The position numbers were made by a program, and so were the translations under genes. Below the pieces are notes generated by a model, which saw nothing but the letters and a program-made list of their open reading frames with translations, was not told the origin of the DNA and did not search any database. This document shows positions 5,925-14,747 of a stretch of DNA of 29,024 nt, piece by piece; positions within the stretch are counted from its first letter, which is position 1, and every line of letters begins with the position of its first letter. This stretch comes from Thiotrichales bacterium (GTDB lineage Bacteria; Pseudomonadota; Gammaproteobacteria; J044): NCBI GenBank assembly GCA_024762895.1, contig JANTGN010000004.1:1-29024 (forward strand), given 5' to 3'.

Positions 5925-8750
5925 TTAACCGGTGTTGCGCATCCCGGCAGCAATGGCATTGATGGTGCGCAACAGAGGACTTAACCACAGCTCGTGGGCC
6001 TCCTGATCCAGCTCGGCGTCACGATGACGAGACAGCAGGATGATCTGGATATGGTTCAGCGGGTCCAGATAAGGGTCACGGCGCTCCAGCGAGACCTGAA
6101 GTACCGGGACATCATCCAGCAGGTTCTTATAACCGGAGACGTCCAGGATCTGTTTCTTGGTACAGTCAAACTCGTCCTTGATGCGCTGGTAGACCTGTCT
6201 GGCCAGGTCAGGGTCCTGACAGAGGTCGGCATATTCCTCGGCAATTTTCATATTGGCCTTGGTCAGGGCCATTTGTGCATTGCCCAACAGGGCGTTAAAG
6301 AACGGCCATTGACGATACAGGGTCTGCAACATAGGCAGGATATCGGGATTATTTTTACGCATGGCCTCCAGGGCGCTTCCGATACCATACCAGGCCGGAA
6401 TGGTATGACGTGATTGTGCCCAGCCAAAGACCCAGGGGATGGCCCTGATGGAGGACTTGGATCGATTGCCCACCTTTCGATGCGAGGGTCTTGAGCCGAT
6501 GTTTAGCTGACCGATTTCCACCACGGGGGTTATTTCATAGAAGTAATCGAGCAGACCCTCGGTACGATCGGTCAGGTCGCGATAGGCCTCTTCACCCAGG
6601 CGCGCGATATCGTTCATGATCTGTATGCCTTCCTCACTATCATGATCGATCGGGCCAATCAGTCCCTTGCTGGCCTTCATCAAACCCGTGGCTCCCATCG
6701 ACAGTTCATAGGCAGCCGTCTCGGTATTACTGTACTTATAGGACAGAACTTCACCCTGTTCAGTGAACTTGATCTGGCCATGCACGGTACCCGGAGGTTG
6801 GGACAGGATGGCGTCATGGGTAGGCCCCCCACCACGACCGATGGTGCCGCCACGACCATGGAACAGCCTGCACTCTACACCGTGGGCATCGGTGATCTGG
6901 AGGATGGTTTTCTGGGCCTCATAGAGGTTCCAGGTTGATGCCAGTATGCCGCCATCCTTACAGGAATCGGAATAGCCCAGCATGACTTCCTGCTCATTAC
7001 CCGAGGTCTTGAGCAATGCGGCATAGGTGGCATTATCGAGCAGGTTGGTGAGTACTTCCTTGACGTGTTTGAGATCCTCGATGGTCTCGAACAGGGGGGC
7101 CACGACCATATGACAGTAACGCTGGTCGGACTCGTCCTTGCCTAACAGTCCGGTCAGACGACCCAGGAACATGACTTCCATGACATGACTGGCGGTATGC
7201 GTCATTGAGATCACATAGCTGCCAAAGGGGTTTTCCCCGGTCTCTTCCTGCATCTGTACCATGGTGTCGAGGACTTCCAGGGTCTCCAGGGACATGGGAG
7301 TCAGGGCCGAGCGGTCGTAATCCGGTAATTCGTCACGATCGATAAGGCTGGCGAGCGTCTGGATACGTTCGCTTTCACTGAGCGAGGTGTAGTCCGACAT
7401 CTCGGGCCATAGTGCCAGAACCTCGGTCACCGTCTGGGTGTGGATGGTTGATTCCTGACGAATATCGAGATACTGCAGGTTGAAACCAAAGGTCTCGACC
7501 AGGCGAATCAGGTCCTTGAGCTTGCCTTCGGCTACGGAACGATCACCATGGCTGATCAGGGAATCATATATGGCCATCAGATCGCTGTGTAATTCCTTGG
7601 CCGAGGTATAGGCATGAGAGGTAAGGACGGCCTTTTCACCGCCTATACGTCTGCGTACCACGTCCAGTGTCTGTTTGAGTCGATAGCGCATGAAATAGAG
7701 CTTGCGACGATAGGGCTCGTTACTATAACTGTCGGGGTTGCTACCAAATACGGCCTTGCTCATGGCACTATCGGCCTCAAGCCTTTCCAGAAACTCGGAT
7801 GAAGGGGTACACCACAGGATGGAATGGGTCAGTAGATGACGCAGGCCGTTGACCAGTTTCAGGTACTGAACCAGGACTTCTTCCATCTGCAGACGAACGG
7901 CCATTGCGGTCGTGGCAGGTTTCACGTTGGGGTTGCCATCGCGGTCACCGCCAATCCAGGAGCCAAAGCTCAGGAAGCTGGGGGTCTTCACCAGCGGTGA
8001 GCCATCGGGGTTGAGGCCATAGGTGCGACGCAAGGCGCGTTCCACATAACGATAGGTCAGAGGGACGGCCTCGAACAGGCTTTCCTGGAAGTAGAACAGG
8101 CCGTACTTGATCTCGTCGACCACTTCCGGTTTTTTCGAACGAACCTCATTGGTGCGCCAGAGGATGAGGATCTGGGTTTCCAGTTCTTCGGTAATGTCCT
8201 GACGCTGTTCGCTACTGAGGCGGTGATCGTCAAGCAGCTGGCCGGTGACGAAGATACGTCGCTGGGCCTCCATGATGGTACGACGTCTGGCCTCGGTAGG
8301 GTGGGCCGTAAAGACTGGCTGATAGTTGAGGCTGTTAAGCAGTTTCTCGATATCCTGGGCCGAGACATCCTGCGCAAAAAATTCCCTGATGGTGATATCA
8401 AAAGAACCTTTCCAGAGCGGCCCCCCGGTGGACATCTGCTTTCTGCGCCAGCGGTGAGAAAAGCTCTCTTCTGCAAGATTGACCAGCACGAAATAGGTGT
8501 TAAAGGCACGGATAACCAGTTCCAGGGTAACGGCATCCAGACTGGCGATTAACGCCATCAGCTCCTCACGCTTATGATCGTCGTTCTGATCACGTAGCTG
8601 AAGATAGCCTTTACGCAATCGTTCTACGTTGTCCAGGACATCTTGTCCGGCGTGTACGCGGACGATGTTACCCAACAGCTTACCCAGTAGTTTGACGCGG
8701 GCGCGTAATAGCTTGTCGTTGATGGGATTGTATTGAGCGATGGTGTTCAT
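5925..8750 (-). CDS. ppc: Phosphoenolpyruvate carboxylase
   Basis: A 941-residue cytoplasmic enzyme that joins bicarbonate to phosphoenolpyruvate to give oxaloacetate, refilling the TCA cycle. Family hallmarks are all visible: TAHPTE with catalytic His150, GGDRDGNPNVKP, GYSDSCKDGGILAS, the substrate loop FHGRGGTIGRGGGPTH, the GSRPSHRK region with RAIPWVFGW, and the C-terminal Asn-Thr-Gly that folds into the active site. It is about 60 residues longer than the E. coli enzyme (883), partly in the N-terminal 60 residues. E. coli has Ala in GYSDSAKD where this has Cys; the change looks benign. No Shine-Dalgarno precedes the ATG at 8748-8750; a 14-base palindrome sits there instead. A strong promoter with a palindrome over its -10 box lies about 90 bases upstream. 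Confidence 0.98.
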   Translation of the reverse strand: MNTIAQYNPINDKLLRARVKLLGKLLGNIVRVHAGQDVLDNVERLRKGYLQLRDQNDDHKREELMALIASLDAVTLELVIRAFNTYFVLVNLAEESFSHRWRRKQMSTGGPLWKGSFDITIREFFAQDVSAQDIEKLLNSLNYQPVFTAHPTEARRRTIMEAQRRIFVTGQLLDDHRLSSEQRQDITEELETQILILWRTNEVRSKKPEVVDEIKYGLFYFQESLFEAVPLTYRYVERALRRTYGLNPDGSPLVKTPSFLSFGSWIGGDRDGNPNVKPATTAMAVRLQMEEVLVQYLKLVNGLRHLLTHSILWCTPSSEFLERLEADSAMSKAVFGSNPDSYSNEPYRRKLYFMRYRLKQTLDVVRRRIGGEKAVLTSHAYTSAKELHSDLMAIYDSLISHGDRSVAEGKLKDLIRLVETFGFNLQYLDIRQESTIHTQTVTEVLALWPEMSDYTSLSESERIQTLASLIDRDELPDYDRSALTPMSLETLEVLDTMVQMQEETGENPFGSYVISMTHTASHVMEVMFLGRLTGLLGKDESDQRYCHMVVAPLFETIEDLKHVKEVLTNLLDNATYAALLKTSGNEQEVMLGYSDSCKDGGILASTWNLYEAQKTILQITDAHGVECRLFHGRGGTIGRGGGPTHDAILSQPPGTVHGQIKFTEQGEVLSYKYSNTETAAYELSMGATGLMKASKGLIGPIDHDSEEGIQIMNDIARLGEEAYRDLTDRTEGLLDYFYEITPVVEIGQLNIGSRPSHRKVGNRSKSSIRAIPWVFGWAQSRHTIPAWYGIGSALEAMRKNNPDILPMLQTLYRQWPFFNALLGNAQMALTKANMKIAEEYADLCQDPDLARQVYQRIKDEFDCTKKQILDVSGYKNLLDDVPVLQVSLERRDPYLDPLNHIQIILLSRHRDAELDQEAHELWLSPLLRTINAIAAGMRNTG

Positions 8751-8753
8751 AAA

Positions 8754-8767
8754 TCAGTGCACACTGA
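8754..8767. repeat. 14-bp palindrome just ahead of the ppc start codon
   Basis: TCAGTG-CA-CACTGA, two perfect 6-bp arms around a 2-base centre, three bases from the ppc ATG (minus strand). A two-base loop is too tight for a stable full RNA hairpin, so a protein binding site is as likely as a leader structure. It occupies the place where a Shine-Dalgarno would be expected. Confidence 0.5.
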
Positions 8768-8834
8768 GGGCGCAACCCCGGGATCACCAGAGTGGGCTAT
8801 CAGTGTATTCCCCCTGTTAAGGTCAAAGCAGCCG

Positions 8835-8854
8835 CGCATTATACCGTTAATGCG
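8835..8854. promoter_or_regulatory. Palindrome overlapping the ppc -10 box
   Basis: CGCATTA at 8835-8841 and TAATGCG at 8848-8854 are exact complements around a 6-base centre. The left arm overlaps the minus-strand TATAAT, so a protein bound here would compete with RNA polymerase. An operator role is inferred from position alone. Confidence 0.45.
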
Positions 8855-8865
8855 TGGCCTGTTAA
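8838..8865 (-). promoter_or_regulatory. Sigma-70-type promoter for ppc
   Basis: Read on the minus strand, TTAACA (8860-8865, five of six bases of TTGACA) is followed after 16 bases by a perfect TATAAT (8838-8843). The expected transcript would start near 8831 and carry a leader of about 80 bases before the ppc ATG. This is the best-matching promoter in the window. Confidence 0.75.
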
Positions 8866-8881
8866 GTCAGTAAAACGTTGA

Positions 8882-10327
8882 TTACATCAGTTGCCTGTAG
8901 AGGTCGAGATACTCCCGAGCACTGCGCTCCCAACTGAAATCCTGAGACATTCCGTTATAAATCAATGAGTCATGGCAGTTTTTGTCTGTCAGGCAATCCA
9001 GGGCGCGCTCTGTGCATGCGATTAGCTCATCGACGTGAGGTAGATCGAAACTGAAGCCGTTGGCTCTGCCAGCCGCCAGGGTCTCGGGGGTGGTATCCAC
9101 GATGGTGTCGGCAAGGCCCCCGGTGCGCCGGACCACCGGCGGGGTACCGTATCTGAGGCTGTACATCTGGTTTAACCCGCAGGGTTCAAACCGTGAGGGC
9201 ATGAGAAACAGGTCTGCACCGGCCTCGATCAGATGCGCAAGTTGTTCGCTGTAACCGATATGTACCCCTACAGACCCTGGATAATCCGCCTGTAACTGAA
9301 GCGCGTGTTGTTCAAAATGTTTTTCCCCGCTTCCTAGCATTGCAAGCTGAATCGATCTTCTCTCCAGGAGTGTCCTCATGGCATGGAGAATCAGGTCTAC
9401 CCCTTTTTGCTCTACCATGCGTCCTATATGACTGACGAGGGGAATGTCCGCGTTTTCCTGCAGGCCCATTGCCCTTTGTATGGCTAATTTATTCTGCTGT
9501 TTGCCGCCCAGGTCATCGAGGCTGTAATTGGCTTCCAGGTATTTGTCCTTTTCAGGGTTCCAGGTCCTGGTGTCAATGCCATTCAGGATACCGCTGAGGT
9601 TGTCCTTTCGATATTCCAGCAGTCCCTCAAGGCCATAACCATATTCCTGGCTGCGAATCTCCTCGGCGTAGGTCTTGCTGACGGTGGTGATGTGGTCGGC
9701 AAAGACCAGGCCACCCTTGATGAATGAGAAATGACCATGGAATTCCATGTAATGCGGTGCCCACAGATGTTGCGGCAGCGAGAGTTCATGGAAGGCATGC
9801 AGAGGAAACAGACCCTGATAAGCCAGGTTATGAATAGTGAAGATACTCACAGGACGATCATGGCGGTCATGAATCAGGGCTGGGGCTAGTCCCGTCTGCC
9901 AGTCATTGCAGTGCAGGATGTCGGGTTTCCAGTCCAGTCCTGCCTGATCCATTGCCAGGCTGGCAATGGCCAGTGAGAACAGAGCGAAGCGTTGATGGTT
10001 ATCCTGCCAGTCATGACCATTGGAGGCACGATAGGGGTCGCCGGCGCGATTGAAATACAGGGGCGCATCAACCAGGTAGAGAGGGACCCTGGTGCCAGGC
10101 AGGAGTCCTTCCAGGATTCGCGCAGGACCGCTATAGCCGGGGAATTCAAGCTCTGCCACGACCTTCAGGTCGCCCGCCTTTTCTATAGCCACAGGGTAGC
10201 CGGGCAGGATCAGTCGGCAATCCTGCCTGAGTTGACGCAGGGCAGGAGGGAGGCTTCCACTAACATCGGCCAGACCACCGGTCTTGATTAAAGGATGTGC
10301 TTCACTGCTGGCAAATAGGATGTTCAT
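8882..10327 (-). CDS. glgA: Glycogen synthase (ADP-glucose, GT5)
   Basis: A 481-residue enzyme that adds glucose from ADP-glucose to the growing alpha-1,4 glucan of glycogen. The start is placed at ATG 10325-10327, giving MNILFASSEAHPL and putting the ADP-glucose-binding Lys of KTGGLADV at residue 15, as in E. coli GlgA (477 residues). A start 11 codons upstream is possible but family-atypical. Other GT-B landmarks are HCNDWQTGLAP, the TIHNLAYQG strand, IGRMVEQKG opening the second Rossmann domain, and PSRFEPCGLNQ with the conserved Glu and Cys. The other glycogen genes (glgC, glgB, glgP) are not in the window. pgi, divergent next door, supplies hexose phosphate. Neither start shows a good ribosome binding site. 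Confidence 0.96.
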   Translation of the reverse strand: MNILFASSEAHPLIKTGGLADVSGSLPPALRQLRQDCRLILPGYPVAIEKAGDLKVVAELEFPGYSGPARILEGLLPGTRVPLYLVDAPLYFNRAGDPYRASNGHDWQDNHQRFALFSLAIASLAMDQAGLDWKPDILHCNDWQTGLAPALIHDRHDRPVSIFTIHNLAYQGLFPLHAFHELSLPQHLWAPHYMEFHGHFSFIKGGLVFADHITTVSKTYAEEIRSQEYGYGLEGLLEYRKDNLSGILNGIDTRTWNPEKDKYLEANYSLDDLGGKQQNKLAIQRAMGLQENADIPLVSHIGRMVEQKGVDLILHAMRTLLERRSIQLAMLGSGEKHFEQHALQLQADYPGSVGVHIGYSEQLAHLIEAGADLFLMPSRFEPCGLNQMYSLRYGTPPVVRRTGGLADTIVDTTPETLAAGRANGFSFDLPHVDELIACTERALDCLTDKNCHDSLIYNGMSQDFSWERSAREYLDLYRQLM

Positions 10328-10357
10328 AAACTGGTTTTTATATTCTTTGATCTGAAT

Positions 10358-10367
10358 CATCCGGATG
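10358..10367. repeat. 10-bp palindrome in the glgA-pgi divergent region
   Basis: CATCCGGATG equals its own reverse complement. It lies 31 bases upstream of the chosen glgA start, within the 154-base space between glgA and pgi. On the plus strand TATCAT at 10410-10415 is a possible pgi -10 box without a matching -35. An operator role is only a suggestion. Confidence 0.3.
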
Positions 10368-10481
10368 GGCGGATAATTTAGTACCGTAAATAATCTCTGT
10401 GTGACATCATATCATTAACTCTCCCCGAGTCATGTCAGTTATCTAGAACGGAACCTTAAATTTAGGGAGTAACGTGTTCTT

Positions 10482-12128
10482 ATGACATTACCAACCCAAA
10501 CGCATGCCTGGCATGCGCTGGCGGCGCATTACGATGCCAAGAAGAAGTTTCATATGCGGGATCTCTTCGCAGAGGACCCCAAGAGATTTGAGAAATATTC
10601 TCTCAAGTTTGAGGATATTTTGCTGGATTATTCTAAAAACAGAATCAATGACGAGACCCTTGGTAGCCTCTTCGAGCTGGCTCATGAGATGGATCTGGAG
10701 GAATGGCGCGAACTGATGTTCAGTGGGGTGGCGATCAACCATACTGAGGATCGTGCCGTATTACATGTTGCATTACGTAACCGGTCTTCTCGACCCGTCA
10801 TGGTGGACGGCCGGGATGTCATGCCCGATGTCAATGCGGTGCTTGAGCAGATGCGCGTATTTTCCGAATCTGTGCGCAGTGGCGAATGGAAGGGACATAC
10901 CGGCAAGACCATTACCGATATCGTCAACATCGGCATAGGCGGGTCTGACCTTGGCCCCAAGATGATCTGTCATGCCCTGCAGTCTTATCAGCGTGAAGAT
11001 CTACGCGTGCACTTTGTTTCTAATGTTGATGGGGCTCACATCGCCACAACCCTCGCTACGCTGGATCCAGAGCGCACCCTTTTTGTGATCGCGTCGAAGA
11101 CCTTCACGACTCAGGAAACACTGGCTAATGCCAACACGGCCAAGGCCTGGTTGCTGGATGCCCTGAGCGATGAGTCCGCGGTCGCCAGGCACTTCGTGGC
11201 AGTGAGTACGAATGCCGAAATGGTCAAGGACTTTGGCATCGATACGGCCAATATGTTCGAGTTCTGGGACTGGGTCGGCGGCCGTTATTCGCTATGGTCA
11301 GCCATCGGTCTGTCGATTGTGCTGGCCATCGGTATGGATCGATTCGAGGAGCTGCTGGATGGCGCGCATGCCATGGATGAGCACTTCCTGAACACCGATA
11401 TCGAGCACAACATGCCGGTTATCATGGCCCTGATCGGTATCTGGTATAACAACTTTTTTAATGCCGAGTCCTATGCCATCTTGCCTTACGATCAGTTGCT
11501 TCAGTGGCTGCCGGCTTATCTGCAACAACTGGATATGGAAAGTAACGGCAAGTACATCGATCGTTCTGGTCGTCGTGTCGGTTACAGTACCGGGCCGGTG
11601 ATCTGGGGACAACCGGGCACCAACGGGCAGCACGCCTTTTACCAGTTGATTCATCAGGGGACCAAGCTCATCCCCACTGATTTTCTGGCCGCCTCGGAAG
11701 GCCAGTACGGGTTGGAAGATCATCACCAGAAGTTACTGTCCAATTTCTTCGCCCAGACCCAGGCCCTGATGCAGGGCCGATCCGTGAAAGAGGCGCGTGA
11801 GGAATTAAAAGGAAAGGGTCTGAGCGAAGAGCAGAAAGAATTACTGCTGTCACACAAGGTCTTTGAAGGGAATCGGCCCAGTAATAGTCTGCTCTATAAA
11901 CAGCTTACGCCCAGGACCCTGGGATCCATTGTTGCCCTTTATGAACACAAGGTATTTGTACAGGGGATTATCTGGAACCTGAATTCCTTTGATCAGTGGG
12001 GCGTTGAGCTGGGTAAGATCCTGGCCGGGAATATCCTGCCGCAGCTGGAAGATGACCAGCCTGTCGACACGCACGATCCCTCGACCAATGGCCTGATTAA
12101 TTACTACAAGGCCTTGCGTAAAAAATAG
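10482..12128 (+). CDS. pgi: Glucose-6-phosphate isomerase
   Basis: A 548-residue cytoplasmic enzyme that interconverts glucose-6-phosphate and fructose-6-phosphate in glycolysis and gluconeogenesis. Length matches E. coli Pgi (549). Phosphate- and sugar-binding segments are present: NIGIGGSDLGP, SKTFTTQET, WVGGRYSLWSAIG, the PROSITE-like GQHAFYQLIHQGT with the ring-opening His, and FDQWGVELGK with the C-terminal catalytic Lys. The start at ATG 10482 has GGGAG about 13 bases upstream, rather far. It is divergent from glgA and convergent with queG. The pairing with glgA makes sense, since both act around hexose phosphate flow to storage, but there is no sign of shared regulation beyond the shared promoter region. 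Confidence 0.98.
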   Translation: MTLPTQTHAWHALAAHYDAKKKFHMRDLFAEDPKRFEKYSLKFEDILLDYSKNRINDETLGSLFELAHEMDLEEWRELMFSGVAINHTEDRAVLHVALRNRSSRPVMVDGRDVMPDVNAVLEQMRVFSESVRSGEWKGHTGKTITDIVNIGIGGSDLGPKMICHALQSYQREDLRVHFVSNVDGAHIATTLATLDPERTLFVIASKTFTTQETLANANTAKAWLLDALSDESAVARHFVAVSTNAEMVKDFGIDTANMFEFWDWVGGRYSLWSAIGLSIVLAIGMDRFEELLDGAHAMDEHFLNTDIEHNMPVIMALIGIWYNNFFNAESYAILPYDQLLQWLPAYLQQLDMESNGKYIDRSGRRVGYSTGPVIWGQPGTNGQHAFYQLIHQGTKLIPTDFLAASEGQYGLEDHHQKLLSNFFAQTQALMQGRSVKEAREELKGKGLSEEQKELLLSHKVFEGNRPSNSLLYKQLTPRTLGSIVALYEHKVFVQGIIWNLNSFDQWGVELGKILAGNILPQLEDDQPVDTHDPSTNGLINYYKALRKK

Positions 12129-12139
12129 ATTCAGTTTCA

Positions 12140-12156
12140 GCCCACTAACTGTGGGC
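12140..12156. terminator. Small hairpin between convergent pgi and queG
   Basis: GCCCAC (12140-12145) pairs with GTGGGC (12151-12156) around a 5-base loop in the 46-base gap between the two stops. Neither strand has a T-run directly after it (CGCTTTCC on plus), so termination strength is doubtful. Confidence 0.4.
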
Positions 12157-12174
12157 CGCTTTCCGACCAGGTCA

Positions 12175-13242
12175 TTACTCGAGCACGGTTGATCCATGCT
12201 GATCCAGGGCCCAGCGTATATGTTCCTGCACCATGGGCGAGACATCAGGTATCCGTTTATCTAAGGCAGCGATAATTTCGGGTGAACTGGGGGCATTGCC
12301 CAGGGCGACGGCAATGTTTCTTAACCAGGTTTCATGACCGATTCTGCGGATTGCTGAACCCTCCATGTTTCGAAGAAATGTCTGCTCGTCCCAGTTAAAT
12401 AAATCTATGAGACTGGGCGCATCCAGTCCGTGGCGTGCACTAAAGTCATTCAGTGCTGTGGTTTGAGCAAATCGATTCCAGGGACAAACCAGTTGGCAGT
12501 CATCGCATCCATAGATGCGATTGCCAATCTGGCTACGAAACTCTAGGGGGATGGGGCCACGAAGCTCAATCGTCAGATAGGAGATGCAGCGTCGGGCATC
12601 GACCTGGTAGGGCGCAATAATGGCCTGGGTTGGGCAGATGTCGATGCAGGCCGTACAGCGACCACAATGTTCCGTGACGGGGTTATCGATGGGCAGGGGC
12701 AGGTTGGTAAAGAGCTCGCCCAGGAAAAACCACGAACCGGCCTCGCGCGACAGGAGGTTGCTGTGTTTGCCAATCCATCCCAGACCGGATTTTTCAGCCA
12801 GGGCCTTCTCCAGCACCGGGGCGCTATCCACAAAGGCTCGGTAATCATAGGGGCCAACTAGCTCTTCGATACGCCGGGCCAGTTTCTGAAGACGATGACG
12901 CATAAGTTTGTGGTAATCACGGCCCAGGGCATAGCGTGAGACATAGCCCAAAGAACCCTGCCGCAAAACCTCATGTGGCGATCTGGCGGCCGGTGGCAGG
13001 TAATTCATGCGCACCGAGATGATGCGTACCGTGCCAGGAACGAGTTCCTCCGGGCGAGCACGTTTCATCCCATGGCGTGCCATATATTCCATTTCTCCCT
13101 GATGCCTGGAATCCAGCCATTGTTGTAGATGGGTTTCATGACGTGTGAGATCAGGATCAGTGATACCCAGGGCGTCAAAGCCCAGTTCCTTGCTCCAGGC
13201 CCTGATCTGATTAGCTACGTTATTGAAATCGAGTTGGGACAT
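12175..13242 (-). CDS. queG: Epoxyqueuosine reductase
   Basis: A 355-residue, cobalamin- and iron-sulfur-dependent cytoplasmic enzyme that reduces epoxyqueuosine to queuosine at tRNA position 34. Two 4Fe-4S clusters are marked by Cys193, 196, 199 and 203 (CGRCTACIDICP) and Cys219, 246, 249 and 253 (CDDCQLVCP). Asp139 in FVDSAPVLEK is the conserved catalytic acid. A HEAT-like helical end (INAL-type, from about residue 280) resembles the full-length E. coli type. The ATG at 13240-13242 has only a weak AGG upstream. The gene is divergent from nnr with just 35 bases between the starts, an arrangement in which promoters must overlap or lie inside genes. Confidence 0.96.
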   Translation of the reverse strand: MSQLDFNNVANQIRAWSKELGFDALGITDPDLTRHETHLQQWLDSRHQGEMEYMARHGMKRARPEELVPGTVRIISVRMNYLPPAARSPHEVLRQGSLGYVSRYALGRDYHKLMRHRLQKLARRIEELVGPYDYRAFVDSAPVLEKALAEKSGLGWIGKHSNLLSREAGSWFFLGELFTNLPLPIDNPVTEHCGRCTACIDICPTQAIIAPYQVDARRCISYLTIELRGPIPLEFRSQIGNRIYGCDDCQLVCPWNRFAQTTALNDFSARHGLDAPSLIDLFNWDEQTFLRNMEGSAIRRIGHETWLRNIAVALGNAPSSPEIIAALDKRIPDVSPMVQEHIRWALDQHGSTVLE

Positions 13243-13277
13243 GGAAAGCCTGGACGGTTTGTGTCAGATTGTGGGCC

Positions 13278-14747
13278 ATGGAAAAGAGAGCAGATGCATT
13301 ATATACCGCTGACCAGGTCCGTGAACTGGATCGCCTGGCCATTGAGGAAGAAGGCATACCGGGCATTACTCTGATGCAGAGGGCGGGGGCGCGTTGTTTT
13401 AACGAACTGACTCAGGCCTGGCCGGAGGCCTCCAGCATTCTGGTTTGCTGTGGCCCGGGGAACAATGGGGGCGATGGATACGTTGTGGCAACACTGGCCC
13501 TCAGGTCGGGTCTGGATGTGCACCTTATACAGATGGGGGATCCCCAACAGATCAGGGGGGATGCCGCCCTGGCTCGTCAGACTTTCATTGAGGCCGGAGG
13601 TGTCGAGCATAGATGGGAAAAGCGCCTTCCAGAATCAGATGTCATTGTGGATGCCCTGCTGGGAACTGGTCTGCAACGTCCGGTTGAAGGCCACTACCTG
13701 GCGTGTATCCATGCGATTAAGTACCAGGGCAGGCCCGTATTGAGTGTGGATATCCCCTCGGGTATCCATGCCGACACGGGCTCACCACTGGGCGGGGCCG
13801 TTGGGGCGGATATCGTCGTTACCTTTGTTGGTCGCAAGCAGGGGCTCTATACCGGTAGATCACTGGATTATTGTGGAAGGGTGATATTTGATGACCTGGG
13901 TATCCCTGAGTCGGTCTATCACAGGATTAAGGCATCGGCCCGATTAATTGATCACCAGGACTATAACGAGGTCCTGCCTAAGCGTCGCCTCAATGCCCAT
14001 AAAGGTCTGTTTGGCCATGTGCTCATTATCGGTGGTGGTCCCGGTATGCCGGGCGCGGCCATCATGGCAGGGACCGCGGCATTGAGGGCTGGCGCTGGGC
14101 GAGTAACGATTGCCACCCATCCAGATCATGCCGCCCTGATCCCGATGCATCAAGCCGAGCTCATGAGTCAGGGGATCTTGACCGCAGACGAGGTCCTGCC
14201 TTTAGTGGAAAAGAGCAGTTGCGTCATCCTGGGCCCTGGGCTGGGACAGACCGAATGGGCCAGGGAGCTGTTCGAGTCGGTAATCGATCAACCCCTGCCG
14301 ATGGTGCTGGACGCAGATGCCCTTAACCTTCTGGCGCACTACCCCAGGCAAGGTGGGGACTGGGTACTCACACCGCATCCCGCTGAGGCTGCACGGCTGC
14401 TGGGCTTGAGCAGTCATGACGTCCAGCGTGATCGTTTTAGTGCGGCCCATCGTCTCCATGAGCGCTATCAGGCCGTAGCTGTACTCAAAGGGGCAGGTAC
14501 CATGGTTGCTTCCGAAGAGGGGCTCTCGCTCTGTTCCGAGGGGAACCCGGGAATGGCGACGGCCGGTATGGGAGACATACTTACCGGTGTGATTGGTGGG
14601 TTGATGGCCCAGAAACTGGATTTGATCTCAGCCGCTGAACGGGGTGTCTGTCTCCATGCCTGGGCTGGAGACCAGGCCGCGAAAGCGGGAGAGCGGGGTA
14701 TGATCGCCACCGATCTTCTGAGATTCATCCGCCAGGGTGTCAATTGA
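13278..14747 (+). CDS. nnr: Bifunctional NAD(P)H-hydrate epimerase / ADP-dependent dehydratase
   Basis: A 489-residue metabolite-repair enzyme of the YjeF type. The N-terminal epimerase (about 1-215) interconverts the R and S forms of hydrated NAD(P)H and carries CGPGNNGGDGYV (58-69) and DALLGTGLQRPV. The C-terminal ribokinase-like domain (about 230-485) dehydrates the S form, with GHVLIIGGGPG, LDADALN, LTPHPAEAARLLG, VLKGAGTMV and the nucleotide-site NPGMATAGMGDILTG. E. coli Nnr is 515 residues. I start at ATG 13278; a TTG three codons earlier is less likely. No clear Shine-Dalgarno is present. It heads the long plus-strand block, and its stop overlaps the tsaE start (TGATG). Confidence 0.96.
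   Translation: MEKRADALYTADQVRELDRLAIEEEGIPGITLMQRAGARCFNELTQAWPEASSILVCCGPGNNGGDGYVVATLALRSGLDVHLIQMGDPQQIRGDAALARQTFIEAGGVEHRWEKRLPESDVIVDALLGTGLQRPVEGHYLACIHAIKYQGRPVLSVDIPSGIHADTGSPLGGAVGADIVVTFVGRKQGLYTGRSLDYCGRVIFDDLGIPESVYHRIKASARLIDHQDYNEVLPKRRLNAHKGLFGHVLIIGGGPGMPGAAIMAGTAALRAGAGRVTIATHPDHAALIPMHQAELMSQGILTADEVLPLVEKSSCVILGPGLGQTEWARELFESVIDQPLPMVLDADALNLLAHYPRQGGDWVLTPHPAEAARLLGLSSHDVQRDRFSAAHRLHERYQAVAVLKGAGTMVASEEGLSLCSEGNPGMATAGMGDILTGVIGGLMAQKLDLISAAERGVCLHAWAGDQAAKAGERGMIATDLLRFIRQGVN

Noticed and set aside
8057..8536. 159-codon minus-strand frame inside ppc
   Set aside because: It is a shifted frame of ppc with Ser/Arg-rich composition and no recognisable domain.
8751..8881. 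Riboswitch in the ppc leader
   Set aside because: The predicted leader is only about 80 bases and shows simple palindromes, with no aptamer core I can recognise.
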